In this document: one piece after another, positions 1 through 8,301 of the stretch
Position numbering within the stretch: position 1 is the stretch's first letter
Layout of the letters: every line of letters begins with the position of its first letter
Program-made: the position numbers and the translations under genes
Notes under the pieces: model-generated
Databases searched by the model: none
What the model saw: the letters and a program-made list of their open reading frames with translations, nothing else
Told to the model about the DNA's origin: nothing
NCBI GenBank assembly: GCA_021713415.1
Contig: JAKJJQ010000001.1
Location: 87,469 to 151,468 of the forward strand
Length of the DNA: 64,000 nucleotides
Direction of reading: 5' to 3'
Origin: M0027 sp021713415
Lineage (GTDB): Bacteria; Pseudomonadota; Gammaproteobacteria; Francisellales; Francisellaceae

Positions 1-1602
1 TGGATGAATAACATCCAAGATTGGTGTATATCACGTCAGCTATGGTGGGGGCATCAAATTCCAGCATGGTATGATAGCCAAGGTAATGTTTATGTCGCAT
101 CCAATGAAGAAGAGGTGCGTAAAAAATATGCAATTTCACCAGAAGAAATATTAACACAAGATCATGATGTTTTAGATACTTGGTTTTCTTCAGCCCTTTG
201 GCCTTTTTCGACGCTTGGTTGGCCAAACAGAACAGAAGACTTAAAGAAGTATTATCCTACAAATGTATTAGTTAGTGGTTTTGATATTATTTTCTTTTGG
301 ATTGCCAGAATGGTTATGATGGGCTTGAAATTTATGGATGATGTACCATTTGATACGGTATATATTACAGGCCTTATTCGTGATAGCGAAGGCAAAAAAA
401 TGTCAAAGTCAAAAGGTAATGTATTAGATCCAGTAGATTTGATTGATGGTATTGATTTAGATCAATTGGTTGAAAAACGTACCTTTGGTATGATGCAGCC
501 GCAATTAAAAACAAAAGTAGAAAAAGCAACAAGACGGGAATTTCCTGAAGGTATTGATGCCTATGGTACAGATGCACTACGTTTTACATTTACAGCATTA
601 GCATCAACTTCTCGAGATATTAATTTTAATGTCAACCGAATGGAAGGTTATCGTAATTTCTGTAATAAGCTTTGGAATGCTGCTCGTTTTGTTATGATGA
701 ATGTCGAGTCAAAAACCATTGCTAAGAAAAATACAGCAATGAAACTAGGTATTTGTGAGCGATGGATTTGGCACAAATTTAATGAAGTAGTAGCAGAAGC
801 ACATCGACATATTGCTCAGTACCGATTTGATCTATTAGCACAAGTTTTATATGAATTTATTTGGAATCAATATTGTGATTGGTATGTTGAGTTAGCTAAA
901 ACAAGTTTAAATTCAGATAGTGTGACGGAAAAAGATAAAGAATCTATACGATATACCTTGGTTTATATTTTAGAGCAATCACTTCGCTTATTGCATCCTG
1001 TGATTCCTTTTATTACTGAAGAAATTTGGCAGCAGTTTAAGCCGTTAACAGAGATAGTATCCGGTAATTTGATTCAACAGAAATACCCATACTATCAAAA
1101 TGAGTTAGTTGATGAGGATGCAGATAAAGTCATTCATTGGCTAAAACGTGTTGTTACTGAAATTCGAACCATACGTGCACAAATGAATGTTAAACCATCA
1201 AAATCGATTTCATTAGTATTTAAAGGTGCTTCTGAAATGGATAAAGCTTATGCTGAGATTAATGAATATTTAATTAAATCATTAGCTAAAATTGACAATA
1301 TTCACTTTGCTGAGACTGATGAAGAAATTGAGGCTTCTGCTTCAGGGTTAGTTGGTAAGCTCGAGTTACATATCCCATTAGCGGGCTTAATTGATGTTAA
1401 AGCTGAAACGGATCGTTTGATGAATGAACGGGATAAAGTATTAAAAGAATTAGCAAGACTTAACGGTAAGTTATCCAATGAAAAGTTTATCGCTAATGCG
1501 CCTGAAATTGTCGTTGAAAAAGAAAAAGAAAAATTAAAATTAGCACAAATAAAACAAGAAAGTATTGATCAACAGTTAGAAAAATTGACCTCTCTAGCTT
1601 GA
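1..1602 (+). CDS. valS: Valine--tRNA ligase, C-terminal part
   Basis: Class I aminoacyl-tRNA synthetase that charges tRNA-Val in the cytoplasm. The reading frame is open from base 1, so the gene starts before the window; about 533 residues are present of a family length near 920-950. Visible are the NIQDWCISRQ-LWWGHQIPAW block of the catalytic domain, the KMSKS ATP-binding loop at bases 397-411 (GKKMSKSKGN), an anticodon-binding helical region (about residues 230-400), and the C-terminal coiled-coil arm rich in Glu/Lys that is typical of ValRS. The stop is followed after 21 bases by nadA, so the two may be cotranscribed. Identification is secure. Confidence 0.97.
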   Translation, partial: WMNNIQDWCISRQLWWGHQIPAWYDSQGNVYVASNEEEVRKKYAISPEEILTQDHDVLDTWFSSALWPFSTLGWPNRTEDLKKYYPTNVLVSGFDIIFFWIARMVMMGLKFMDDVPFDTVYITGLIRDSEGKKMSKSKGNVLDPVDLIDGIDLDQLVEKRTFGMMQPQLKTKVEKATRREFPEGIDAYGTDALRFTFTALASTSRDINFNVNRMEGYRNFCNKLWNAARFVMMNVESKTIAKKNTAMKLGICERWIWHKFNEVVAEAHRHIAQYRFDLLAQVLYEFIWNQYCDWYVELAKTSLNSDSVTEKDKESIRYTLVYILEQSLRLLHPVIPFITEEIWQQFKPLTEIVSGNLIQQKYPYYQNELVDEDADKVIHWLKRVVTEIRTIRAQMNVKPSKSISLVFKGASEMDKAYAEINEYLIKSLAKIDNIHFAETDEEIEASASGLVGKLELHIPLAGLIDVKAETDRLMNERDKVLKELARLNGKLSNEKFIANAPEIVVEKEKEKLKLAQIKQESIDQQLEKLTSLA

Positions 1603-1623
1603 TTGAAATAGGGGAGATGATAC

Positions 1624-2655
1624 ATGTTAAAATCAGGTGAGTTTGATACTCGAGTCGATCTATCATGGCCTAAATCGAGAAAAGTTCATCCAGATGAAAG
1701 TGAAAAAGAACTTTATCGTAATAAGATTAAACAACTACTTAAAGAGAAAAATGCGGTTTTAATTGCGCATTACTATGTTGATGGTGAAATTCAAAGATTA
1801 GCTGAAGAAACAGGTGGTCTTGTTGGTGATTCATTTGAGATGGCAAAATATGGTGCTAATCATAAGGCGGATATTTTAGTTGTTGCTGGTGTGCGCTTTA
1901 TGGGTGAAAGTGCTAAGATTTTAGCACCGGAAAAAAAGGTAATTATGCCAGCATTAGACAGTGAATGTAGTCTGGATATTTCTTGTCGTCCAGATGAGTT
2001 TCAGGCATTTATTGATCAGCATCCAGATCGGACGGTTGTCGTTTATGCAAATACATCTGCAGCTGTTAAGGCAAGTGCTGATTGGGTGGTTACATCAAGT
2101 ATTGCACTAGAAGTAATTGATTACCTTGACAGTGAAGGTCATAAAATTCTATGGGGACCTGATAAGTATTTAGGTAAGTATATTGCTGATCAAACAGGCG
2201 CTGATATGGTACTTTGGAATGGTGCTTGTATTGTGCACGATGAATTTAGAGCAAATGCTTTAGCTGATCTTAAAAAAGCACATCCTGATGCAGCAGTATT
2301 AGTTCATCCTGAATCTCCTGAAGCTGTTGTAGCATTAGCTGATGTAGTTGGTTCAACGTCTCAGTTATTAAATGCCTCTAAAACTTTAGATAATTCTGAG
2401 TTTATTGTTGCAACAGATCGTGGAATTTTCTATAAAATGATACAAGCAAATCCACATAAACGATTTATTGAATCTCCAACTGCAGGCCATGGAGCAACTT
2501 GTAAAAGTTGTGCTCGATGCCCATGGATGGCACTAAATGGGTTATTAAATCTAGCTTGCGCGTTAGAAAATGAAACAAATGAAATTGACGTTCCTGAAGA
2601 AATCCGCAAAAAAGCCTTAATATCTTTAGGGCGAATGGTGAATTTTAAGAAATAA
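1624..2655 (+). CDS. nadA: Quinolinate synthase A
   Basis: Condenses iminoaspartate with dihydroxyacetone phosphate to quinolinate in de novo NAD synthesis; a cytoplasmic 4Fe-4S enzyme. The protein has 343 residues (E. coli NadA about 347). Likely cluster ligands are C115, C202 and one of the C293/C296/C299 cluster in the GATCKSCARCPWM motif; the E. coli ligands occupy the same three positions. A strong ribosome binding site (GGGGAGA) precedes the ATG. nadB and nadC are not in the window. The next gene encodes a protein of unknown function, so there is no local NAD operon. The short distance to valS suggests read-through from it. Confidence 0.96.
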   Translation: MLKSGEFDTRVDLSWPKSRKVHPDESEKELYRNKIKQLLKEKNAVLIAHYYVDGEIQRLAEETGGLVGDSFEMAKYGANHKADILVVAGVRFMGESAKILAPEKKVIMPALDSECSLDISCRPDEFQAFIDQHPDRTVVVYANTSAAVKASADWVVTSSIALEVIDYLDSEGHKILWGPDKYLGKYIADQTGADMVLWNGACIVHDEFRANALADLKKAHPDAAVLVHPESPEAVVALADVVGSTSQLLNASKTLDNSEFIVATDRGIFYKMIQANPHKRFIESPTAGHGATCKSCARCPWMALNGLLNLACALENETNEIDVPEEIRKKALISLGRMVNFKK

Positions 2656-2699
2656 TATTAAATAGTTTCCTACTTTAAGTTTTATCTTAAGGGGTATTT

Positions 2700-3374
2700 A
2701 TGCTTGGGTTTATTGCAGAAAATATACGCTATTATTATGAGGTGACTAGTCAATTCTTTTCTATGCTATTTCAAGAGCGTCAAAATGCAGCAAAAATAAA
2801 TTTGCAAAGAATAAATAAGCCGCTAAATTTATTAGAAAGTAAGCAAAAAAAAGCTCAATCGAAATTAGATAAAAAGAGTAGTCATATGACAGGGAAACAT
2901 CTTAACTATAGTAAATGTGCTAAGGAAGCCCAATTAGAAGCAAAAACCTTAGAAAACGTAACCGATGAAATATTATCAAGTGTAACGCCTTTTATAAAAG
3001 CTTATCCACCACCTAAACGTAAAAAACATGACTGGGGTGAGAAAGGCCAAGCTAAAAAAGTAAAGACAACTAGTGTTGATGCTAAAGATTTTTCGGATGC
3101 TCAACAAAGGATAAAGCGAGAAGGTACTGTTGGCTCAAGGTCGCACTTAGGTAATGATATCTATGAGATTCGTACTAAAAAAGGGAAGTCAACAGAAAGA
3201 TTTTATTATGATAAACAAACCGGTAAATCCTATAGCAGTCGCCATGATAATATTAAGGAAGTTAAAAAGCGCTTAATAAATAGTCGTAAAGCGACGAATT
3301 TAGCATCTAACCCCTTTTATCAGCAACAGTCCAACCAAGAAAGTAATAAGGATACAAGCCACGTATATAAATAA
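2700..3374 (+). CDS. Hypothetical lysine-rich protein
   Basis: A protein of 224 residues that I do not recognise. It has no signal peptide and no membrane segment. It is very basic, with Lys/Arg-rich stretches throughout (for example PPPKRKKHDW near residue 102). The C-terminal half (about residues 130-205) is the most globular-looking part, with alternating hydrophobic residues in IYEIRTKKGKSTERFYYDKQ. An AAGGGG ribosome binding site precedes the ATG, and base composition matches its neighbours, so it is probably a real gene. It lies between nadA and a convergent cupin gene. The charge suggests nucleic-acid or ribosome contact, but that is only an inference. Confidence 0.6.
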   Translation: MLGFIAENIRYYYEVTSQFFSMLFQERQNAAKINLQRINKPLNLLESKQKKAQSKLDKKSSHMTGKHLNYSKCAKEAQLEAKTLENVTDEILSSVTPFIKAYPPPKRKKHDWGEKGQAKKVKTTSVDAKDFSDAQQRIKREGTVGSRSHLGNDIYEIRTKKGKSTERFYYDKQTGKSYSSRHDNIKEVKKRLINSRKATNLASNPFYQQQSNQESNKDTSHVYK

Positions 3375-3380
3375 ATTATA

Positions 3381-3860
3381 TTATTTTTTTCCTGCTGTGG
3401 CTGTTTGAATATTATTTATATCAACAAGATTCCAGCCTGTCTGATTGTTGCGGTATAAGCGTTTATTTAATTTAGGGTAATCACAAACATCCTGTTCATA
3501 GCGATTACCAACGACAATACACTTTAAAGGGATATTGCCTGTGTTAATCATTGTATGTGCTTTTGATGCGTGTTTATAACCGATAAAATCGCCTTCAGCA
3601 ATTTCATGCTTTTCATCTCCAATAATCACAATGCCACTACCTTCTAGTACATAAGTACATTCATCTTCATGATAATGCATGTGGTATTCAGTTGATTCAC
3701 ATCCAGGTGGTATTTCAATAATATGAAAGCCAAAGCCAGTAATACCAACTAAATCTCCTAATGATTTATTAATTCTTTTAGCATTAGGGTTTAAAAAATG
3801 TTGTTTATTTGTTCCTTCTAATTGTTCAATTTCTGCTTTTTTAAGTAGGTGTCTATTCAT
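3381..3860 (-). CDS. Cupin-domain protein
   Basis: Single-domain cupin of 159 residues. The conserved beta-barrel motifs are visible: G-x5-H-x-H-x3-E (YHMHYHEDECTYVLEG, about residues 60-75) followed by the second motif with G-D-x-x-G and His (EGDFIGYKHASKAHTMIN). The His/Glu set would bind a metal ion. Relatives include mannose-6-phosphate isomerase-like proteins and small sugar- or amino-acid-modifying enzymes, and the substrate cannot be told from the sequence. It is convergent with the upstream hypothetical gene (6 bp between stops) and divergent from yfgM, with a 188-bp region between the two starts. Confidence 0.85.
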   Translation of the reverse strand: MNRHLLKKAEIEQLEGTNKQHFLNPNAKRINKSLGDLVGITGFGFHIIEIPPGCESTEYHMHYHEDECTYVLEGSGIVIIGDEKHEIAEGDFIGYKHASKAHTMINTGNIPLKCIVVGNRYEQDVCDYPKLNKRLYRNNQTGWNLVDINNIQTATAGKK

Positions 3861-4048
3861 AAGTTTTCTCTAAAAGTTTAAGTGTATATCTTAAAATGTT
3901 AATTGAATTAGTCTATAACTAGGTTAAATTAAAATCTATTAGGACTGTTAATAATAGATCAAGTAAATTTCCCTTATGGCCTTGGCTGCTTTTAGGTTAT
4001 AATGTCGAATTAAATTTTTTTGATGTTGTAACGATGGAGATGGGCATC

Positions 4049-4798
4049 ATGGTTAAAGTGGCGAAAGATGAAAGTCGTCAAATAGCAAAACTGAAGCAAC
4101 TTTGGAAGCGATTTGGTAATCTTATTTTATGGATTATTGTTATTATTGCTGCGGCGTTTGCCATTTGGACTTATTGGCAAAAACAAAAAGAAGGTAAAAT
4201 TTTAGAAGCTTCTGCTAAATACCTTCAGTTAGAAAATGATCTACAAAGTGGCTTAAAGGCTGACACGATTATTTCAGAAGCGCATGATTTAATGCAGCAA
4301 TATCCAGATACGGTGTATGCAAAGTTTAGTAGCTTGTTAATTGCCAATGAATACGTTGGACAAAAATTGTATCAAGCTGCTGAAACTAATTTAGACTGGG
4401 TGATTTCTAATACAGATGAGCAGTCAATTAAAGCAGTAGCAACTTTGCGATTGGCACGTATTAAATTAGCAATAGGTAATGCAAAAGATGCGATTAATAT
4501 TATTAATCAAGCAAAACTACCCAATAGCTATCAAGTTTTAGCCAAAATGATTCAAGCACAAGCTTATATTCAGTTGGCAGATAAGAAAAATGCCCAAGTG
4601 AAACTCAATCAAGCAAAAGTATTGTTAGATAAAAGTGGAACTATGGCAAATCCTACAAATGACCTTTTGATCAAAGAGGCTAAAGATTATATCGATATGC
4701 AATTAAGTAATTTAAATCTCTTAATTAAAGAATCTAAAAATAATCAAGTTCTGGTTAAGCAAAACACAGATAATAGCTTAGAAGTAATGAAAAAATAG
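4049..4798 (+). CDS. yfgM: YfgM-like membrane-anchored TPR protein
   Basis: Inner-membrane protein with one N-terminal transmembrane helix (LILWIIVIIAAAFAIW) and a periplasmic helical tetratricopeptide-type domain (PF09976-like). In E. coli YfgM works with the PpiD chaperone near the SecYEG exit and is encoded directly before bamB, as here. I prefer the ATG at 4049 (MVKVAKDESRQ): a GGAG at 4036-4039 sits 9 bases before it, while the upstream ATGs at 4034 and 4040 overlap that site. A TATAAT at 3998-4003 may be the -10 box. In E. coli hisS precedes and der follows this pair; neither is here. Confidence 0.88.
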   Translation: MVKVAKDESRQIAKLKQLWKRFGNLILWIIVIIAAAFAIWTYWQKQKEGKILEASAKYLQLENDLQSGLKADTIISEAHDLMQQYPDTVYAKFSSLLIANEYVGQKLYQAAETNLDWVISNTDEQSIKAVATLRLARIKLAIGNAKDAINIINQAKLPNSYQVLAKMIQAQAYIQLADKKNAQVKLNQAKVLLDKSGTMANPTNDLLIKEAKDYIDMQLSNLNLLIKESKNNQVLVKQNTDNSLEVMKK

Positions 4799-4865
4799 AT
4801 ATTTAAAATGTAATCAATATCAAAAATTTAAAATAATAGAAGTTTTTTATCCGCTAGGAGTAACG

Positions 4866-6026
4866 ATGCAAAAAGTATTTAAAAAAGTCTTATTAGCAAG
4901 TTTAAGTTTGGGGTTTGTGCTTGGTTTATCTGCGTGTGCTGATAAATCCAATATGATACCATCAAAGCCATTGGTTGAGTTTAAGCAAACGCAGTCATTG
5001 CAAAAATTATGGCGAGTTAATATTGGTGATGGAACTGATGATCAGTATTATATTTTTGCCCCTGTTTTATCAAAAGGAATTATTTATACAGTAAGTTCTG
5101 ATGGAGAGGTCAACGCGATTAATGCCAATACAGGTAGACGCCTATGGGATGTTTCTGTACCTGAAACATTAGGTGCAACACCTGGTTTTGGTGATGATAT
5201 GGTTTTTGTTGGTTCAGTCTCTGGCAAGCTTTATGCTTTGAGTCAGAAAGATGGCCGCATATTATGGAAAGTACAGTTATCAAGCTCACTTTATGCGCAA
5301 CCTGTTTATGATGATGGTATTGTTGTTGTTCATTTACATAACGGTGAAATTGCAGCTTATGATGCTAAAAATGGTAAACTAATATGGAAATATTCTGCTA
5401 ATTTACCTGAAATTATTTTAGTTGGTAATAGCGCTCCATTAATTGATAATGGCGTTGTTTATACTGGTTTAGATAATGGTGAAGTATGGGCAGTGGAGTT
5501 AAAAAGCGGTAAACGTTTATGGGAGAGACCAGTTGCATTACCAACTGGCGGTTCAATTGTAGCGCGTATGGTTGATATTGAAGGTGCGCCTTTGATTCAG
5601 GATAATATTTTGTATGCTGCGACTTTCCAAGGTAGAGTAGCGGCAATTAACTTAGAAAATGCATCACTGGTTTGGTCAAAACCGATTTCAACTTATGTAT
5701 CTTTAGCTATCTCAGATGATCAGCTATTTGCCTCAACTGACAAGGGTTATTTAAATGCCTATAATTTATCAAATGGGACAGTTTTATGGAGTCAAAAAGA
5801 CTTAGAAGGCAGACAAATATCAGCGCCTGCTGTTGTTAATGATCAATATGTTACAGTAGGTGACTTTGAAGGTTATTTGCATGTCTTTAATTTAAAAACA
5901 GGAAAATATGCTGCTAGATATGATGTTGGTGGTGATGGTATACGTGCTGAGCCTGTAACGGTACTTAACCGTATTTATGTTCAGACAAATAGCGGTTATT
6001 TATATGCATTTAAACTAGGTAATTAA
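4866..6026 (+). CDS. bamB: Outer membrane assembly lipoprotein BamB
   Basis: Lipoprotein of the BAM complex that folds and inserts outer-membrane beta-barrels; it sits on the periplasmic face of the outer membrane. The N-terminus is a lipoprotein signal peptide with lipobox LSAC (modified Cys about residue 24). The rest is an eight-bladed PQQ-type beta-propeller: the repeats show the G-x-x-x-W pattern many times (NTGRRLWDV, KDGRILWKV, KNGKLIWKY, KSGKRLWER). The length of 386 residues is normal for BamB. A ribosome binding site TAGGAG precedes the ATG. The distance to yfgM is 67 bp, so they probably form one transcription unit. Confidence 0.95.
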   Translation: MQKVFKKVLLASLSLGFVLGLSACADKSNMIPSKPLVEFKQTQSLQKLWRVNIGDGTDDQYYIFAPVLSKGIIYTVSSDGEVNAINANTGRRLWDVSVPETLGATPGFGDDMVFVGSVSGKLYALSQKDGRILWKVQLSSSLYAQPVYDDGIVVVHLHNGEIAAYDAKNGKLIWKYSANLPEIILVGNSAPLIDNGVVYTGLDNGEVWAVELKSGKRLWERPVALPTGGSIVARMVDIEGAPLIQDNILYAATFQGRVAAINLENASLVWSKPISTYVSLAISDDQLFASTDKGYLNAYNLSNGTVLWSQKDLEGRQISAPAVVNDQYVTVGDFEGYLHVFNLKTGKYAARYDVGGDGIRAEPVTVLNRIYVQTNSGYLYAFKLGN

Positions 6027-6036
6027 AAGGTTATTG

Positions 6037-7269
6037 ATGACGGATAATCAAAAAAAAGTAACGTATGTATCACTTTATATTTTGGTGTTAATCTGCTCGA
6101 TTGGGCCATTTGGTGATACTTTATATACGCCTTCATTACCTGAAATTGCACATGCTTTAAATACTCAGTATAGTTGGGTCCAATTAACGGTAACTTCTTA
6201 TCTATTTGGTTATGCTGTTGGTCAGCTATTATATGGACCAGTTTCAGATCGTTTTGGTAGACGTCCTGTTATGCTGTTTGGCGCTTTGTGTTTTGCGATT
6301 GGTTCTTTAGTATGTTTGATGAGTTCCTCTATCTGGCCATTAATATTTGGGCGGATATTTCAAGGCTTTGGCGCTTGTGCAGGTGCTGTATTATCAGTGG
6401 TTGCAATTCGTGATGTTTATGAATATAAAGAGCGAAATAAGCGCTATGCGCAATTGAATTTAGCATTTTCAATTGCACCAGGATTAGGGCCAATTGTCGG
6501 AAGCTTTACAGCACATTTTTTCCCATGGTGGGTTAATTTTGTTATTTTATTTGTTTTATCACTTTGGATGTTGATTGCGGTTATTTTTCAGTTTCCAGAG
6601 ACTATTCCAAAGAAAAATCTACAAGCTATTTATCCCAAGCGTTTGGTTTTAAACTATTTGGCACTATTTAAACAACCAGGTTATTTGATATTTTTACTTA
6701 TCTTAGGTTTAACTGTAGCAATGATATATACATGTTTAGTTGAGGCTCCAAGCATTGTTATTACGTTGTTAAAATTACAATATCGTTGGTTTTTAATTAT
6801 TGCTGTAGGTATTGTATTTGCTTTTGTATTAGGTTCAATCACAACGGCATTATTAAATAATCGTCTATCAAGCTATGGTATTATAATTTCTGGTCTTGTG
6901 ATTATGCTATTAGGGTCGTTATTATTTTTATTATTGATCTTAATGAAATATATTAATATTTATAGTTTGCTCATTCCTACTATTATCATTTTTTATGGTG
7001 TGGCATTTGTTATTCCTGTTGCAATGAATTTAGCCTTACTACCATTTGGCCATATTACAGGTTCGGCAACAGCGATGATGGGATGCTTTCAAATGGGTTT
7101 TGCTGCTTTAGCAACTGCCGCTGTTACGTTTATTCCTTTTCATCCCGTTTTAACATTACCGATTGCATTTTCAGTGCTTTCTTTAGTGGCATTAATATTA
7201 TTTATTTCTTATTTATTGCTTATTGGAGAGTCTGGGCGTCGTCATTATTTACATACACGTAATAATTAA
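6037..7269 (+). CDS. MFS drug exporter, Bcr/CflA type
   Basis: Inner-membrane carrier of the major facilitator superfamily with 12 predicted helices and about 410 residues. The start of helix 1 (GDTLYTPSLPEI) and the loop 2-3 signature DRFGRRPV are typical of the Bcr/CflA drug:H+ antiporter subgroup, as is the conserved arginine-containing QGFGACAGAVLSVVAIRD. Substrate unknown. The frame could also start at a TTG at 6034, but the AAAAGG site at 6025-6030 is better spaced for ATG 6037. It follows bamB by only 10 bp and is probably cotranscribed; E. coli has der at this position, so the neighbourhood is rearranged. Confidence 0.9.
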   Translation: MTDNQKKVTYVSLYILVLICSIGPFGDTLYTPSLPEIAHALNTQYSWVQLTVTSYLFGYAVGQLLYGPVSDRFGRRPVMLFGALCFAIGSLVCLMSSSIWPLIFGRIFQGFGACAGAVLSVVAIRDVYEYKERNKRYAQLNLAFSIAPGLGPIVGSFTAHFFPWWVNFVILFVLSLWMLIAVIFQFPETIPKKNLQAIYPKRLVLNYLALFKQPGYLIFLLILGLTVAMIYTCLVEAPSIVITLLKLQYRWFLIIAVGIVFAFVLGSITTALLNNRLSSYGIIISGLVIMLLGSLLFLLLILMKYINIYSLLIPTIIIFYGVAFVIPVAMNLALLPFGHITGSATAMMGCFQMGFAALATAAVTFIPFHPVLTLPIAFSVLSLVALILFISYLLLIGESGRRHYLHTRNN

Positions 7270-7325
7270 GTTATGCTTAAAAACTAGTTTAGTTGATGTA
7301 TTAAGCTTAATAATTAGGATGATTT

Positions 7326-8207
7326 ATGTCTGAAGCTAAAAGTGCGACATTACTTATTGAAACGCTATTAAATTTACTCGATGTGAAATTAGAAAGTAAT
7401 CAATATTTAGGTAATGTCAAATCAGTTGGCAGTGGTCGTTTATATGGTGGTATGGTAATGGCTCAAGCACTAAATGCAGCCAAATATAGCATTGAAGATA
7501 CTAATTTTGAATTACACTCCTATCATTGTTATTTTATTCGCCCAGGCTTGGAAAGAGAGCCTGTAGAATATCAAATTACCAATAAACGAGATGGCAATTT
7601 TTTTAGTAATCGTAGTGTTGAAGCATATCAGAATGAGCGTTTAATCTTTTCTTTATCTGCATCGTTTCATAAAGCTGAAGATATGCCAGAGTATGTAACA
7701 TGTATAAAAATTCCTCAAAGGGATGAAAAACTTGAACCCTGGCAAGTAATTGGTCTTCGATATGCCGAACGTATTCCAAAAGAAGCACATACATTTTTTC
7801 ATAGGAAATGGCCTTTTGAAATTTATCCTGTTAATGGTGATCGACTGTTTTCATTAAATAGTGAACCAGCAAAACAAAGTTTTTGGCTAAAACTAATTGA
7901 TGATATTACATTAGATGACCATCAACATAAGTTATTATTCAGTTATGTATCTGACTTAATGTTATTACAAATTGCAGGTTTGCCAACAGACTTTAAACTT
8001 TGGCAAAGAAAAGCAATGTATTCAAGTTTAGATCAATGTATTTGGTTTCATCGCAATATTGATGTAACCCAATGGCTTTATTTTGATATTGAAAGTCCTT
8101 CGTATCATGATGCGCGCGGATTTGTAATTGGTAAGTTATATAATGAGTCAGGTACGCCACTTGCAACGGTAACACAAGAAGGTCTAATTCGGTCATTTTT
8201 AATGTAG
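7326..8207 (+). CDS. tesB: Acyl-CoA thioesterase II
   Basis: Hydrolyses acyl-CoAs to free fatty acid and CoA in the cytoplasm. The 293-residue length and the double hot-dog fold match TesB: the N-terminal half has GSGRLYGGMVMAQAL and the HSYHCYFIRPG strand, and the C-terminal half the YDARGFVIGKLYNESG and LATVTQEGLIR elements, the latter carrying the catalytic Gln of the family (E. coli Gln278 region). It is flanked by an MFS gene and gdh and is probably an independent unit, since 56 bp and 94 bp separate it from its neighbours. Confidence 0.93.
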   Translation: MSEAKSATLLIETLLNLLDVKLESNQYLGNVKSVGSGRLYGGMVMAQALNAAKYSIEDTNFELHSYHCYFIRPGLEREPVEYQITNKRDGNFFSNRSVEAYQNERLIFSLSASFHKAEDMPEYVTCIKIPQRDEKLEPWQVIGLRYAERIPKEAHTFFHRKWPFEIYPVNGDRLFSLNSEPAKQSFWLKLIDDITLDDHQHKLLFSYVSDLMLLQIAGLPTDFKLWQRKAMYSSLDQCIWFHRNIDVTQWLYFDIESPSYHDARGFVIGKLYNESGTPLATVTQEGLIRSFLM

Positions 8208-8301
8208 AGTTACAACAATAACAACTAGTACTTGATTATCATATACAGACAGGCGTATGATACTGTGAGCTTATAAAAAAACAATGATAGAAAGGTGAAA
8301 T

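Noticed and set aside
8237..8262. Inverted repeat TATCATA-N12-TATGATA before the glutamate dehydrogenase gene
   Set aside because: Seven-bp AT-rich arms with a long loop; likely by chance.
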